Notes under the pieces: model-generated
Told to the model about the DNA's origin: nothing
Database searches by the model: none
Seen by the model: only the letters and a program-made list of their open reading frames with translations
NCBI RefSeq assembly: GCF_027595985.1
Contig: NC_073302.1
Span: forward strand, 10,480,966 to 10,544,965
Origin: Sorex araneus
Taxonomy: Eukaryota > Chordata > Mammalia > Eulipotyphla > Soricidae
Direction of reading: 5' to 3'
DNA length: 64,000 bases
Part shown: positions 33,850-45,200 of the stretch, one piece after another
Layout: every line of letters starts with the position of its first letter
Position numbering within the stretch: the stretch's first letter is position 1
Program-made: the position numbers and the translations under genes

Positions 33850-34803
33850 ATGAAGAGACAGAATGAGACCAGAGTTTCTGAATTCCTCCTCCAGGGTCTC
33901 CCTATACCACCAGAACAACAGGACTGGTTCTTGACTCTCTTCCTGGTCATATACCTGACCACCGTACTGGGGAACCTGCTCATCGTCCTACTCATCAGGA
34001 TAGACTTTCGCCTCCACACCCCCATGTACTTCTTTCTCAGTGTCTTGGCCTTCAATGACGTGTCTTTCTCTTCTGTCACGGTTCCAAAGATGTTGGTGGA
34101 CATGCAGAGTAATCACAAGTCCATCTCCTATTCAGGATGCGTTTCTCAGGTATATTTTTTAATATTTTTTGCTTGTACTGACAATTCTATTCTTGTAGCA
34201 ATGGCCTATGACAGGTATGTAGCCATCTGTCAGCCACTCCACTACAACATAATTATGAGGAAAGGACGGTGTATCTCATTAGTAGCTTGGTCCTGGATTT
34301 TCAGTTTTTCACATGCACTGATCCACACCCTGCTCTTGATCCAAGTGTCCTTCTGTGGTGACATTACCATCCCCCATTTCTTCTGTGAACTAACTGCATT
34401 GCTGGAGGTAAGCTGCTCAGACACTTCACTCAATAACCTGGTCTTACTCATTGAGGGAGGAATGATTGTAGGTATTCCATTCACTTTTATCATGGTATCA
34501 TATATCTGTATATGGGCCACTGTCCTAAAAAATCCTTCTGCTAAGAAATTCTTCAAAGTCCTTTCTACCTGTGGTTCCCATCTCCTCGTTGTAGCTTTAT
34601 TCTATGGAACCATTGCAGAAGTGTACTTATTCCCCTCGCCATCCATGTCCAGTGCTAAAGAAATAGCTGCTTCTGTGATGTATATGATAGTCACACCCAT
34701 GCTGAACCCTTTCATCTACAGCCTGAGAAACAGAGATATAAAACAAGCCCTCTTGTTGTTTGCTGATAAGATGATGTTCTTTAAGTCAAACAACTTAGTC
34801 TGA
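33850..34803 (+). CDS. Olfactory receptor, class II, family 1-like, intact
   Basis: A rhodopsin-class seven-helix odorant receptor of 317 residues, normally in the cilia of olfactory neurons and coupled to G-olf/adenylyl cyclase. Visible landmarks: N-glycosylation site NET at residues 5-7; GN at 41-42 in helix 1; PMYFFLSVLAF at 58; conserved Cys97 at the start of helix 3; MAYDRYVAIC at 118-127; Cys169, 179 and 189 in extracellular loop 2; SY at 217 in helix 5; KVLSTCGSHL at 236-245; PMLNPFIYSLRN at 283-294. The coding region is a single exon, as usual. The LPIPPEQQ and SSVTVPKML sequences resemble family 1, closest in my memory to OR1J; the subfamily is uncertain. Nothing looks broken. A partial relative is the pseudogene at 61498-61985. 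Confidence 0.95.
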   Translation: MKRQNETRVSEFLLQGLPIPPEQQDWFLTLFLVIYLTTVLGNLLIVLLIRIDFRLHTPMYFFLSVLAFNDVSFSSVTVPKMLVDMQSNHKSISYSGCVSQVYFLIFFACTDNSILVAMAYDRYVAICQPLHYNIIMRKGRCISLVAWSWIFSFSHALIHTLLLIQVSFCGDITIPHFFCELTALLEVSCSDTSLNNLVLLIEGGMIVGIPFTFIMVSYICIWATVLKNPSAKKFFKVLSTCGSHLLVVALFYGTIAEVYLFPSPSMSSAKEIAASVMYMIVTPMLNPFIYSLRNRDIKQALLLFADKMMFFKSNNLV

Positions 34804-34838
34804 ATGAGGTAACAAATATATAGACATATATATATATA

Positions 34839-34848
34839 AATAAATAAA
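34839..34848 (+). terminator. Candidate polyadenylation signals of the receptor
   Basis: Two overlapping AATAAA hexamers lie about 35 bases after the stop codon. The region is AT-rich, so chance occurrence is possible and real sites may lie further on. Confidence 0.35.
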
Positions 34849-35062
34849 GAAGCTACTATAGAAGAACTGTTGTTCTGAGAGCTCAGATAAACCTGTGTAT
34901 ACACAAACATCTCAGAGAGCTTGGTATTTCCATATCCCATGCTGCTGACATAAAACATGTTTATTAACCGGACTGACCAATAAAAATAATGTTAAAGGAA
35001 GAGAGGCTTACATAAATAATGTTTTCAATTTTATTTTATTCTAACATTCCTATTATAAATTT

Positions 35063-35243
35063 ATTTATTTATTTTTGCTTTTTGGGTCACACCCGGCACT
35101 GCACAGGGGTTACTCCTCTCTCTGCACTCAGAAATTACTCCTGGCGATGCTTGGGAGGACCATATGGGATGCTGGGAATCAAACCTGACTCAACTGTGTG
35201 CTAGGCTTACGCCCTACCCTTTGTGCTATCGTTCCAACACCTC
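35063..35243 (-). mobile_element. SOR-like SINE, A-tail class
   Basis: Antisense copy with TTTTTGGGTCACACCCGGCA near the tail and a head ending GTGCTATCGTTCCA. A 13-bp target duplication (C[T/C]ATTATAAATTT) lies at 35050-35062 and 35244-35256, one mismatch. Confidence 0.9.
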
Positions 35244-35576
35244 CCATTATAAATTTTTAATGTCTCCTTCTCATTTTCTCCTAAGTATGGATTCATACCC
35301 TTCCTCAGTATCTCTATATTGCCCTCAGATGACATTTTTTCAGTTCATTCCCACCCAAGTATAACTGGGATTTCCCAGCTCCCCAGAGCTGGAGATAGTC
35401 ACAACAATAATTGGACAGTTTTAAATAAATTCAATTTTTTATTAAATATGTATCAGGTCACAAATTTGAAAACTTTCTCTCTATAATATTTTAGTTGCTT
35501 CTTCAAATTTATTCTGAGGAGGTGTTAGAAATTTTTCTGTCTTGATCTAGATGGCTACTTAATGTATGCATTACTT

Positions 35577-36292
35577 TTTTTTCTTTTTTTCTTTTCTTTT
35601 TTTTTATTGAATCACCAAGAAAAAAAGTTACAAAGCTTTCAGGTTTAAGTCTCAGTAATACAATGATCAAAGTTCCATCCCTTCACCAGTGCACATGTTC
35701 CACCACCAAGAACTCCAGAATACCTCCCATCCAACCCCCTCTTGTGCGGCTAAAAATCTAGTCTTTACTCTCTATATACGTTTATTACATTCAATATTTC
35801 AATAAATAACTCATGGTATTATTTGGATTTCCCCCCAACAATCAGACCTTCTAAAAAGGCATCATTTGATAAATTTATTTTCCATTGCTGAGAATGAAGA
35901 GCATATGAGGTCATGTGGCCGCAACAGCAGCTGCGCGGTTTTGGATTTCTGGTATTTTAGTAATTAAGTCCAGAGACATTTCTGCCAGAAATTGCATCAC
36001 TGTGAGCTAGTACCTCCGGTTAGGGGGCTCTGTACGATGGCAGTCGCCATGCAGCTACTGCCTCCACCACTGCCGCTGCCACCAAGGAAAGGAAAGGCCG
36101 AGAGAGAAAAACCTTTCCCCTCCCTGGGTGGCATGGGGTTGCAGCTCAGTTCACAGTCTAGAGGCATTTCTGTAAGAAGACACTGGGTGCCGAAAGTAGT
36201 TAGTAGGCCTCCGGGATCATGGTCTTTTAGGAGCAGAGGAGCCATTTGCGTGCGACTGCTCCGGGTCTCATCTGGGCGGAGAGCATCCATGC
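35577..36292 (-). mobile_element. Composite non-autonomous retroposon, second type of 5' module
   Basis: Target duplication ATGCATTACTT at 35566-35576 and 36293-36303. On minus: a GC-rich 5' module (36292 to about 35930) unrelated to the 298-bp units of 20971-21803, then the same middle (AAAGGCATCATTTGATAAAT region at 35855) and the same L1-3'UTR-like tail (CATCCCTTCACCAGTGCACA). No coding capacity; overlapping frames at 35992-36309 come from GC-rich sequence. Confidence 0.75.
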
Positions 36293-36303
36293 ATGCATTA
36301 CTT

Positions 36304-37110
36304 GTCTAAATATTGAACATGATTTGCTTTTTAGGTTTATGCACTTTCTTTATGCTCCGACATAACAGTATAAAGATGAATTAGGAAGGAATTAAAACAA
36401 CCCATAACTTTCTGATTGAAAGGTTCATGATGAAATATCTACATATATATGTAAATTTCATGAATAATGAAACTTTTGTATTTACATAAATACATGTGAC
36501 ATGTAAAATATAAAAATAATGTACACAAATAAAATGTAGACACATATGTGAGTATATTCATGCAAAACCATGTAAAGTTATAAATTACAGTCTTCATATC
36601 ATTTATACATAGATAAAAAATGAGTCCCATTTCGTGGTGACCAGATGTCTCCATTTGTCCACTAATTGTTTTTCTCTCATTTCTAATAATTTCCAGTTTT
36701 AACTTTCATCCTAAGTCATTTAAACTAAAGTTCTCTCTCTTCTTGCATCACTATCAAACATTAACAGGGATACCCTCTCCAAATCCTTCACTCTAAAGTA
36801 CGCAAGTTGGCGCAAGTGTGAGTGATAATTAAAACTATGGTCTGAGTTAGCAAGGACACTCTGAGCTGTTCAGAAACTAACTACCTGCAAGAATGAAAGA
36901 AGACAAATTTTTGAGGGACAAAACTGTGTAATGACACCATATGCACTAGCAACTAATATAGGGGTACAACATAGTCTAGAGTGAAAACAGATCATTGAAA
37001 AATTCCATATTTATGACATTTTAACAACACCTATATAGATAAAGGAGCTCCTAAGAACACAACAATCACAAAACACTGCAATTTTAAAACTGTTTTTCAT
37101 TGTCCATATC
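36304..37110. other. Unassigned AT-rich non-coding interval
   Basis: No credible ORF, RNA gene or young repeat. 36420-36640 is strongly AT-rich with short direct repeats. Confidence 0.4.
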
Positions 37111-37114
37111 AATA

Positions 37115-37300
37115 TTACAGCGAGTGGAGAGCTTGCTTTGCATGCATCTGACCTGGGTTTGCTTCCCAGCCAGACTGCAATATCCCAAGCACTACCTGGA
37201 ATTATCACAATGCACAGAGTTGGCAGTAAGTCCTTAATATAGCTAGGTGTTCCATAACCAAAGAGAGAGAGAGAGTGAGAAAGAAAGAGAGCGTGAGAGA
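37115..37300 (+). mobile_element. Old tRNA-type SINE followed by a GA microsatellite
   Basis: A tRNA-like head (GAGCTTGCTTTGCATGCATC, then GGGTTTGCTTCCC as a B-box relic) is followed by a short body. A GAGA tract spans about 37262-37300. Much more diverged than the SOR-like copies. Confidence 0.55.
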
Positions 37301-37878
37301 GAGGCATGCTATATGCTATTTACAAGAAACAAAACACTGTTCTATAAACAATCATAGACTCAGTGAAAGGTGAAAGGTGAAAAGTGAAAGGTCTACAAAG
37401 TGAATGAGAATGAAAGAAAAGCTAAAAAAGCTATTGCATAAGATAAATTTTCAACACAACATAGTAGCATGAGAAAGTTATGGAAACTAGGTAATTATAA
37501 ATACGGAAATCCATCAACATACAGTTTACTAAAATACATGGTAATCAGTATACAAAAACAAAACAAAATAAACAATTATTGACCTACATTGAGAGGAATA
37601 TTTATAGCAACACAAAAGCAGGAATTTTAAATGCATTTAAAACAATGGATGAATAATCCAGAGTAAACTTAACAAGAAAATAATGATCTTAGTGATGCAT
37701 TAAAGAGATCTTACTAACATATTAAATGGATAGACTATTGATGCAGAATATTTCATCCCAAAAATGGTGCTTTGGTGGTGAGCGAGACATGAAAACATTT
37801 TCTCTGAAACAATAGGATATAAGCATATAAGAATTTATTCTCTTGCTACCAAAGTCAGGTCAAGTTTTTATTTAAAAA
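37301..37878. other. Unassigned interval, probably old L1
   Basis: A-rich sequence (for example 37470-37720) has the composition and some phrases of old L1 ORF2 on +, but I cannot align it firmly. No ORF. Confidence 0.3.
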
Positions 37879-37879
37879 G

Positions 37880-38080
37880 CAAGAGACTAGTGAACAGACT
37901 GATAGTACAGCTGGTTCGGTGCTTGTCTTCATGTGGCTGAGCTGGGTTCAATTCCAAGGATTCCAAATGGTCCACTAAGTACCACCAAGTCTGATTCCTG
38001 AGCTCTCAGTTTTAGATTAACCCGTGAACATTACTGGTGTGTCCCCAAAACAAAAACAAACACAAACACAAACAACAGGT
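37880..38080 (+). mobile_element. Old tRNA-type SINE
   Basis: Diverged copy with GGGTTCAATTCC (B-box-like) and the body phrase AAGTACCACCAAGTCTGATT, tail of CAAAAA/CAAACA repeats. Confidence 0.6.
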
Positions 38081-38100
38081 TGGCATAAGAAATAATAGAG

Positions 38101-38285
38101 GGGCCGGAGCGATAGCACAGCAGGTAGGGCATTTGCCTTGCACATGGCCGACCCGCGTTCGATCCCCGGCAGGCATCCCATATGGTCCCCCAAGCACCGC
38201 CAGGAGTAATTCCTGAGTGCAAAGCCAGGAGTAACCCCTGAGCATCGCTGGGTGTGACCCAAAAAAGCAAAAAAAAAAAAAAAAG
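38101..38285 (+). mobile_element. SOR-like SINE, A-tail class, well preserved
   Basis: A complete copy: tRNA-like head with A-box ATAGCACAGCAGGTAGGG and B-box CGTTCGATCCCC, body, GGGTGTGACCC and an A tail. Target duplication GAAATAATAGAG at 38089-38100 and 38286-38297. Confidence 0.95.
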
Positions 38286-38345
38286 GAAATAATAGAGAGG
38301 GTTAAGTATCGCTTTGCATACAGCGGGCCACATTTGATCCCTGAG

Positions 38346-38866
38346 TGTTGGGGTCTCAGTAGCTGTCCTGAGACTTAGATTAAACCCCGGCCCCTGAAAG
38401 CTAGAGCGGGCCATGTTTGCAGGGGCTCAAGGACCCTGCATTCCATACATTCCTGCATTCCACACACAAGCACTCTGGTTGAGAAGACAAAGGGATGAGG
38501 GGTGTGACAGTTAACCTTTAGCTGAACAAGTTAACATGGCCATGAGGTGGGGAATACAAACTATTAACTGGCATCTGTACTGAGCTCCAAGAGATAAACG
38601 TGATACATGCATGGAATGCGCCCCCCTCCAGATTGTGGGAATAAAACCCCCTGCGTAAAAATTAATAAACAGAGTCTGCTTGACCACCAGGCTTCCCCGC
38701 TCTGCTCGGTAACCTCCTTGGTCGGCTTCTTTCTCTGCAGTAGGAATCTTGGACGGCCAGGGCAGAGGCTTCTCCCCTTCTGACTCCCTCTACTACAGGG
38801 AATAAGTCCGGTGACTTCGGGGCTCATACTCCAGAGTGCCGGGTTCGACTGGCCAGGACCCCGACA
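38346..38866 (+). mobile_element. Solo LTR of an endogenous retrovirus, class II type, 521 bp
   Basis: Starts TGTTGGGGTC and ends GACCCCGACA, nearly perfect inverted ends. It is flanked by the 6-bp duplication CCTGAG at 38340-38345 and 38867-38872. Six-base duplications are usual for class II (betaretrovirus-like/ERVK) elements. Two AATAAA signals lie at 38640-38645 and 38664-38669 with U5-like sequence after them, giving + orientation. No internal retroviral genes remain. It interrupts an old SINE (about 38298-38345 and 38873-38945). Confidence 0.88.
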
Positions 38867-39057
38867 CCTGAGTACCAGAGGATATTCCAGAGCACAGAGT
38901 CAGGAATAGGCCCGGAGCATCACCTAGTGTGGCAAATTCCATGCACACAAAATTAAGCGACAAAATACACCTTTCCATGGGGTTATGGAATAGTCACAAG
39001 ATAAAACCTATGTTGGGACACAAAACAATTCTCAATAAATATAAAAAAAGTGAACTC

Positions 39058-39238
39058 GGGGCTGGAGTGATCACACAGCGGGTACGGCGTTTGCCTTGCA
39101 CGCAGCCACCTAAGTTCGATTCCCAGCATCCCATATTGTTCCCTAAGCACCACCAGGAGTAATTCCTGAGTGCAAAGCCAGGAGCATTGCCGGGTGTGAC
39201 CCAAAAAGCAAAAAAAAAAAAAAAAAAGAAAAAAAAAG
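39058..39238 (+). mobile_element. SOR-like SINE, A-tail class
   Basis: Complete copy (GGGCTGGAGTGATCACACAG head, AAGTTCGATTCC B-box, GGGTGTGACCC, A tail). The flanking AAAGTGAACTC-type duplication is at 39047-39057 and about 39236-39246. Confidence 0.92.
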
Positions 39239-39246
39239 GTGAACTC

Positions 39247-39905
39247 AAATCAGGCAAATTTTCTGTACTGATGAAACCACAAATCAATCATAAAAGGTTG
39301 GTTAAAAGATCAAAATAGTGGAGATGACATAACATGATCCTGAACATTAATTGACAATTAAAATACAATGATAAATTAAAAACATGCAAAACCAAAGGAA
39401 AGTAAATGGATTATCACCTTAATATCTTGGCAAAATTTGCTAGGTACATGATAAGGAACTAGGAGAGCCTCTTCAACAAATGGGACAACAAGATTTGCTT
39501 GAGCGGGCACCAGTACCATCTCCATTGGTAAACTTGTTGTTACTGTTTTTGGCATATCGAATACTCCATGGGTAGCCTCCAGGCTCTGCCATGTGGGCGG
39601 CTTACTCTGGGTAGCTTTTCGGGCTCTCCAAGAGGGACAGAGGAACCAAACCTGGGGCAGCTGTGTGCAAGGCAAACGCCCTACCTGCTGTGCTATCGAT
39701 CCAGTCTGGACAACAGGATAGCTGCATTTAAAAAAAAATAAAAAGAATCTGAATGCCTCTCTACCATGCAGAGAATTTATTTTAAATGGATTAAAGACCT
39801 TGATATTTGACTGAAATCGAGAGAGAAAAATCAAGAAAAACATGTCACAACTCTCCCTGATACTATCTCAAGAAACACCTTGATTCAAACCATTGGTCAA
39901 AAAAT
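39247..39905 (+). mobile_element. Old L1 relic interrupted by an RTE-tailed SINE
   Basis: Fragments such as GAGCCTCTTCAACAAATGGG (39463) and AAATGGATTAAAGACCTTGA (39784) are L1 ORF2 C-terminal sequence on +. No open frame. A SINE sits at 39491-39716. Confidence 0.7.
39491..39716 (-). mobile_element. RTE-tailed tRNA SINE
   Basis: Antisense: RTE tail (TTGCTTGAGCGGGCACCAGT), body derived from the RTE 5' UTR (GGCATATCGAATACTCC...), tRNA-like head at the right (GTGCTATCGATCCAG). Target duplication TGG(G)ACAACA at 39481-39490 and about 39717-39726. Confidence 0.85.
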
Positions 39906-39916
39906 AGAGCTGATAG

Positions 39917-40078
39917 GGGCTGGGGCAATAGCACACCGGTAGGGTTTTTGCCTTGCACGAGGCCGACTCATATTCAATTGCCAGCATCCCATATGGTCCC
40001 CTGAGCACTGCCAGGAGTAATTCCTGAGTGTATGGGCCAGGAGTAAACCCTGTGCATTGCCAAGTGGGACCCAAAAGC

Positions 40079-40111
<33 letters not shown>
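39917..40111 (+). mobile_element. SOR-like SINE with an AAT-repeat tail
   Basis: Diverged head (GGGGCTGGGGCAATAGCACA), body, GGGACCCAAAAGC, then an AAT microsatellite tail (40079-40111) interrupted by the RTE fragment at 40112 and resuming at 40314. Confidence 0.88.
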
Positions 40112-40313
40112 CACTTGTATCACTCGTAGTCCCATTGATCTTCAATTTGCTAGAGCGGGCACCAGTAACGTCTCCATTTGTCCCTGTCGCGAGCTAGTGC
40201 AGCCCAATGATATCTGCTCGCTCCAGGAACAGGAAGAGCCTCAAATCATTCATTCAGGGATCTGATGAAGAAATCTGACCATCTAGTTGGTGGGCGTCCA
40301 CGAGGTCTTCTGA
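40112..40313 (-). mobile_element. Short 5'-truncated RTE inside a SINE tail
   Basis: About 200 bases of the RTE 3' end (TCACTTGTATCACTCGTAGT through CCACGAGGTCTTCTGAT), antisense, flanked on both sides by AAT repeats (40079-40111 and 40314-40344). Confidence 0.9.
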
Positions 40314-40316
40314 TAC

Positions 40317-40347
<31 letters not shown>

Positions 40348-40439
40348 CAGAACTGATAAAGACAAAGGAAACCACATCATATTTTGATTCTCTTTCATTC
40401 CAAGAGAAATGACTAGAGGGATGTGGTGAAAAGAGAACC

Positions 40440-41865
40440 CCATTCTCTTTTGTGGTGATTTTATTGTTCAATCTCATTGTTAAGAAATATGAAAATTTTC
40501 TTTTTGTTCAATAAGAATAGAACTTCCATGCAACTGAGCAATACCGCTTCTTGGCATCTATCCCAAAACTATAAAAACACAAATTTAAAATGATATTTAC
40601 ACATCATAATCATTGCAGCCTTTCGTACAATAGCCAAGATGTGGAGTCAGCCCAAATGTCCAACTATTGATGAAGCTGTGGGATATTTACATTATGGAAA
40701 CTTGTGCAGCTCTAAGAAAAGATGAAATCATGCAATTACTTACTACATGGATGGAGCTAGATGGTGTCATACTGAGCAATGTCCATAAGAAGGGAATGAT
40801 GGATACAGAGTGATCTCTCTCATGTGGGTTATAAGATACCCAGAAATGAAAAAATTAGCAGAAATGGTGAGATAGTTCACAGAACTGACTTTAAGGTGAT
40901 AGGGATATATCTGAGTGAACTTCGAAATATTGGCAGGGGAATGTGGTGCATTCTGGTGGTGTGTATGTAGGTAAAATTATATATGCATAAAACTATAGTT
41001 AACAATTATAAAGCAAAACAAAACCTCAAGATATATAAAGCATTCAGAAAACATAATGAAAAAGAACCCCACCAATTACTGGAAAAAAACAGAGCAGATG
41101 CTTTCTCAGAATATATACATGGCTAACAGGCATACATAAAAATGTCTTTTGTCACTTATTGGGAGTAAAATGCAAAACAAAATGTCAAGAAGATATCATC
41201 TCACACCAGTGAAACTGACATACATCCAAAGACTAGAAATAACAGCTCTGGTGATGGTGAGGGAAAAGGAACCTTCATCTACTATTGGTAAGCACGTCCT
41301 TTTCTTAAGTCTCTGTAGAAAATAGTATGGAGACTTCAAAACATTGAGATTTGAACTTCCATCTCACTCATAGATTACACATCCTGGCATCTGCCTCTAA
41401 CAATCTAAAATCTTTCATTTGAAAATATGCTTGCACTTCAATGTTCTTTGCAGTGCAGTTCATAGTTGCGAAGATATAGAAGCAATTCAATACTTGAAAA
41501 AGTATCTACCTACGTATAACAAATAGAATACTAGTCAGCTATGAGAAACAATGAAATCCTGAAGATTATTAGTACTTGAATGGAAATAGAGTGTATCATA
41601 ACAAAGAGTAAGTCAAAGATAAGACAAATAGCAAACGATTCCTCTCTTACTTGAAATGAGGTTATACATAATAACAGAATTTAAAGTAAGCAGTGGTGAT
41701 AGATCCTGATAATCTAGCTGTAGAAGTGAATTGACTAAGAGGTGGCTCTGGTGAGAATGGGTGAGAAAGGATCTGGAGTCGGTGCTTTCATGACACTCTG
41801 GTTTGGGATGTGGTGTGGAAACATGTATCCCTAGAACATTAAGAGTATTATAGATAACAGTACAT
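40440..41865 (+). repeat. Two old L1 3' ends in tandem; inverted counterpart at 20270-22065
   Basis: First 3' end at about 40500-41030 (AACTTCCATGCAACTGAGCA, CAGCCCAAATGTCCAACTAT) and a second at 41090-41865 (CATCTCACACCAGTGAAACT, GAATACTAGTCAGCTATGAG). All frames broken. The minus-strand region 20270-22065 has the same order with an internal loss. Confidence 0.65.
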
Positions 41866-41875
41866 ACCTAAATTT

Positions 41876-42120
41876 CACTATATCACTGTCACTGTCATCC
41901 GATTGCTCATCGATTTGCACGAGCGGGCACCAGATACGTTTATCCAAGTGAGAGTTCTTGTTACTGATTTTGTCATATCAAATCTGCCATGGTAGCTTGC
42001 CGTGCGGGCGAGATATTCTCAGTAGCTTGCCAGGCTCTCCTAGAGGGACAGAGGAATCCAACCAGGCTTGGCCACATGCAAGGCGAACGTCCTACCCGCT
42101 GTACTATCACTCCAGTTCAA
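41876..42120 (-). mobile_element. RTE-tailed tRNA SINE
   Basis: Antisense copy: tail (GATTTGCACGAGCGGGCACC), RTE-5'UTR-derived body, head GTACTATCACTCCAG. Target duplication AC[C/T]TAAATTT at 41866-41875 and 42121-42130. AT-rich simple sequence follows to 42213. Confidence 0.88.
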
Positions 42121-42213
42121 ACTTAAATTTAAATTTAGTATTTTATATTAATTTAATATTTAAATTTATTGTTAAATTTAGTATTTAAATTTAATATTAA
42201 ATTTAGCATTTAA

Positions 42214-45200
42214 ATTTTATCCACAACCCAGCCACTGCCACCCTCCAGGTTGCTCTCTGGACACTTGGGCGGAACCTCACACACGAGTGAAGCCCCGCAA
42301 AGCCAAGTGAGCAGAACTTTGCAACCTTAGCTCTAGGTTCAAGGAGACCTGGAAACAAGATCCTCTGTCTGCCTCCTCCAATCTCCGGCATCTGATGCAG
42401 GGGTCCAATCCAGACGCCCCACCCTACCCAAGATAAATACCTCACTGGCCGACCCCCACTACATCCACTACCCAGTCACCACCACCCTCCAGGTTGCTCT
42501 TCGGACCGCGCGGCCGCTTCGCGCATTAAAACACTTAATACCTATTATTCCCACACAATATTTGATAGGGTTCAAATTTGGTGTGAACCATGGTAACACC
42601 TCTAAGGGCGATTGGAGGCTGCCCTAAAACCCTCCGTCTCTCTCGGAGAGCCCGGCAAGCTACTGAGAGTATCTCTCCCGCACGGCAGAGCCTAGCAAGC
42701 TACCCGTCGCATATTCAATATACCAACAACAGTAAAAACAATTGGCCTCTTTCACCTGTCACCGAAAGAGCCCCCAATACAGCAGCATTAAGAAAGATGA
42801 GCAAAGAGAGGCTGAAAAAAATCTCGGGGACGAACTAGACTGCCAAAATGAAGAAAGACTAAAATGATTGTCTGTACTTTCAATGCACAGACACTGGCAT
42901 CAGAAGCATCCATCGAGGACCTGATGGTGCAAGCGTAGAAGATCAAGTACGACATCATTAGTCTGACTGAAATGAGAAGACATCAATCACATCACGCCAT
43001 TTTCGACACTGGAGAAGAAATGTTCCATGGAACATATAACAGAGGTGTTGATGGCGTTGGTGTCCTTGTCAACACAAACTTGGCCATGAGCATCGATTCA
43101 TTCAAATGCCTAACAACCCAAATTGGACGATTATGCTTGAATAGATATCGGTCACTGCCTTCAGTTTCTATATTCATCGTCTACGCGCCAACTTTCAACT
43201 ATGATGAAGAAGAAATTGAGAGGTTCTACATGGAACTGGAGAAGTTCTATAAAGAAGACCACACCTTCTACAAGATCATTGTTGGTGATTTTAATGCCAA
43301 GATAGGTCTGAGAAGGTCGCCCGAAGAACTCCACATTGGGACACATGGCCTAGAATGGAACGATCAGGGTGAGAGACTGAATTCATCATATCAACCAAGA
43401 CCGTCCATGGTAACTCACAGTTCCAGAAGGCTGAATCTAAACGCTGGCCATGGGAATCTCCCGGTGGACAGTTCCACAATGAAATTAACCACATCGTATT
43501 CAATCGAAGGTTTTGCCTGACCGATGTCGCTGTTGTCCCAAAATTCCAAATGGGATTGGGCCACCATCTCCTTCGTGCGAAATTCTACTTCACAGAGCAG
43601 GGAGAAAAGTCTGCAAAATTTAAGTCTAAGAAGACAACTCCCAGAATGACCACCAACTAGGAGCTCTTTGGCACTATTGCATCAACATGAAAAGATGCCG
43701 TCCTTGACAACATCGACAAGGAATACAATCGACTGGTTCACAGCTCCATGTCTGTGCGAAGAATGCCGAGAGTGAGAAAGCCACAAACAGACACCTGTCT
43801 TCAGAAACTCTCAAGCTTATTCATCAACGTGGTTTGGAACGAGCCTCAGGAAACCACAAGCTAACGTCCGAGCTCACAAAGCTGTGCAGAGATGCAATAA
43901 AGGAAGACCTCAAAGAGAGAAGAGCAGCAGTGTTGGCCAGTGCAGCAGAAGCCGGGAAAAGTATTCATAACACTCGCCTGTCCTTCGCCAACTACAAGAC
44001 CAAGATGACTGCCCTCCGACGTCCCAATGGATCTATCACATCCTCCAGAAAAGCAATGGAGAAAAAAGTATGCACAACTTCTATTCGGATCTCTTTGATA
44101 GCCATGTCCACCTGCCCACATACCAAATTCCGCAGGATGGATATGTCGTTCCCAACGTTCTCCCTTCTGAAATCTGACACGCCATTTCACTGGTAAAGAC
44201 AGGAACAGCACCTGGTCCAGACAAGGTCAGACCCGAACACCTGAAGAATCTACTGCCAGTACTAGTCAATACACTGGCCCGACTCTTCACATGCTACCTG
44301 TCTGAATGCAAAGTTCTGTCCCAGTGGAAAACCAGTAATACCGTTCTGTTGTACAAGAAGGGAGAATCCACGACATCCGCAACTATCGCCAAACTGCCTG
44401 CAGTCTGTTGTCTACAAGTTGTTCACTTCTGTCATCCTGAATAGAATAGGCAAAACACTAGACAAAGGACAACCGTGCAAGCAAGTAAGTTCCTAAGGGG
44501 ATTCAGCATGATAGACCATCTCCACACAGTGACCAAACTCATTGAAGTTTCACGAGAGTTCAAGATGCCTCTCTGTCTAACGTTCACCGACTTAAAAAAG
44601 GCCTTCGATTCTGTTGAGACTGAGGCAGTCATTGAAGCCCTGGCCAAACACGGTGTTCAAACTCAGTATATCAAAATCCTCTATGAGCTGTATTGTGGAT
44701 TCACCACTAGGATCTCACCATTCTACAAGGAAGTGATCATTGATGTAAAGAGAGGGGTGCGGCAGGGTGATACCATTTCACAGAAACTCTTCAGTGCCAC
44801 TCTTGAGAACATCATGCGACGACTGGAATGGGAAGGAATGGGAGTGAAGATAGATGGTCAGCAATTACACCACCTCCGCTTCGCTGATGACATCATTCTC
44901 ATAACATCAAACATTAGCCAAGCAACACAAATGCTGACCGACTTCGACCACGAGTGTGGAAAGGTCGGATTGCAGCTGAATCTCAACAAGACGATGTTCA
45001 TGAAAAACTAACTGGTCCCTGAAGCTCCATTTGCTCTTGATGGAATTAACATCTCCGAATGCAGCAGATAAGTTTACCTGGGTTGAGAAATCAACATGAG
45101 GAAAGAGTTGGTGCCAGAACTGTGCAGGAGGAAGAGAGCAGCGTGGAATGCATTCAAGAGTGTCAAAGAGGTGGTTAAGAGAACGAAGAACCTCAAACTC

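Noticed and set aside
33536-34103. Minus-strand ORFs overlapping the olfactory receptor start
   Set aside because: They are shadows of the receptor frame; the + frame has all receptor motifs.
35992-36309. 105-codon ORF in GC-rich DNA
   Set aside because: It lies in the 5' module of a composite retroposon and has an equally long frame on the other strand.
42972-43520. 182-codon ORF resembling craniofacial development protein 2-like
   Set aside because: This is the AP-endonuclease part of the RTE element with RT downstream and the RTE 3' end after it, not a host gene.
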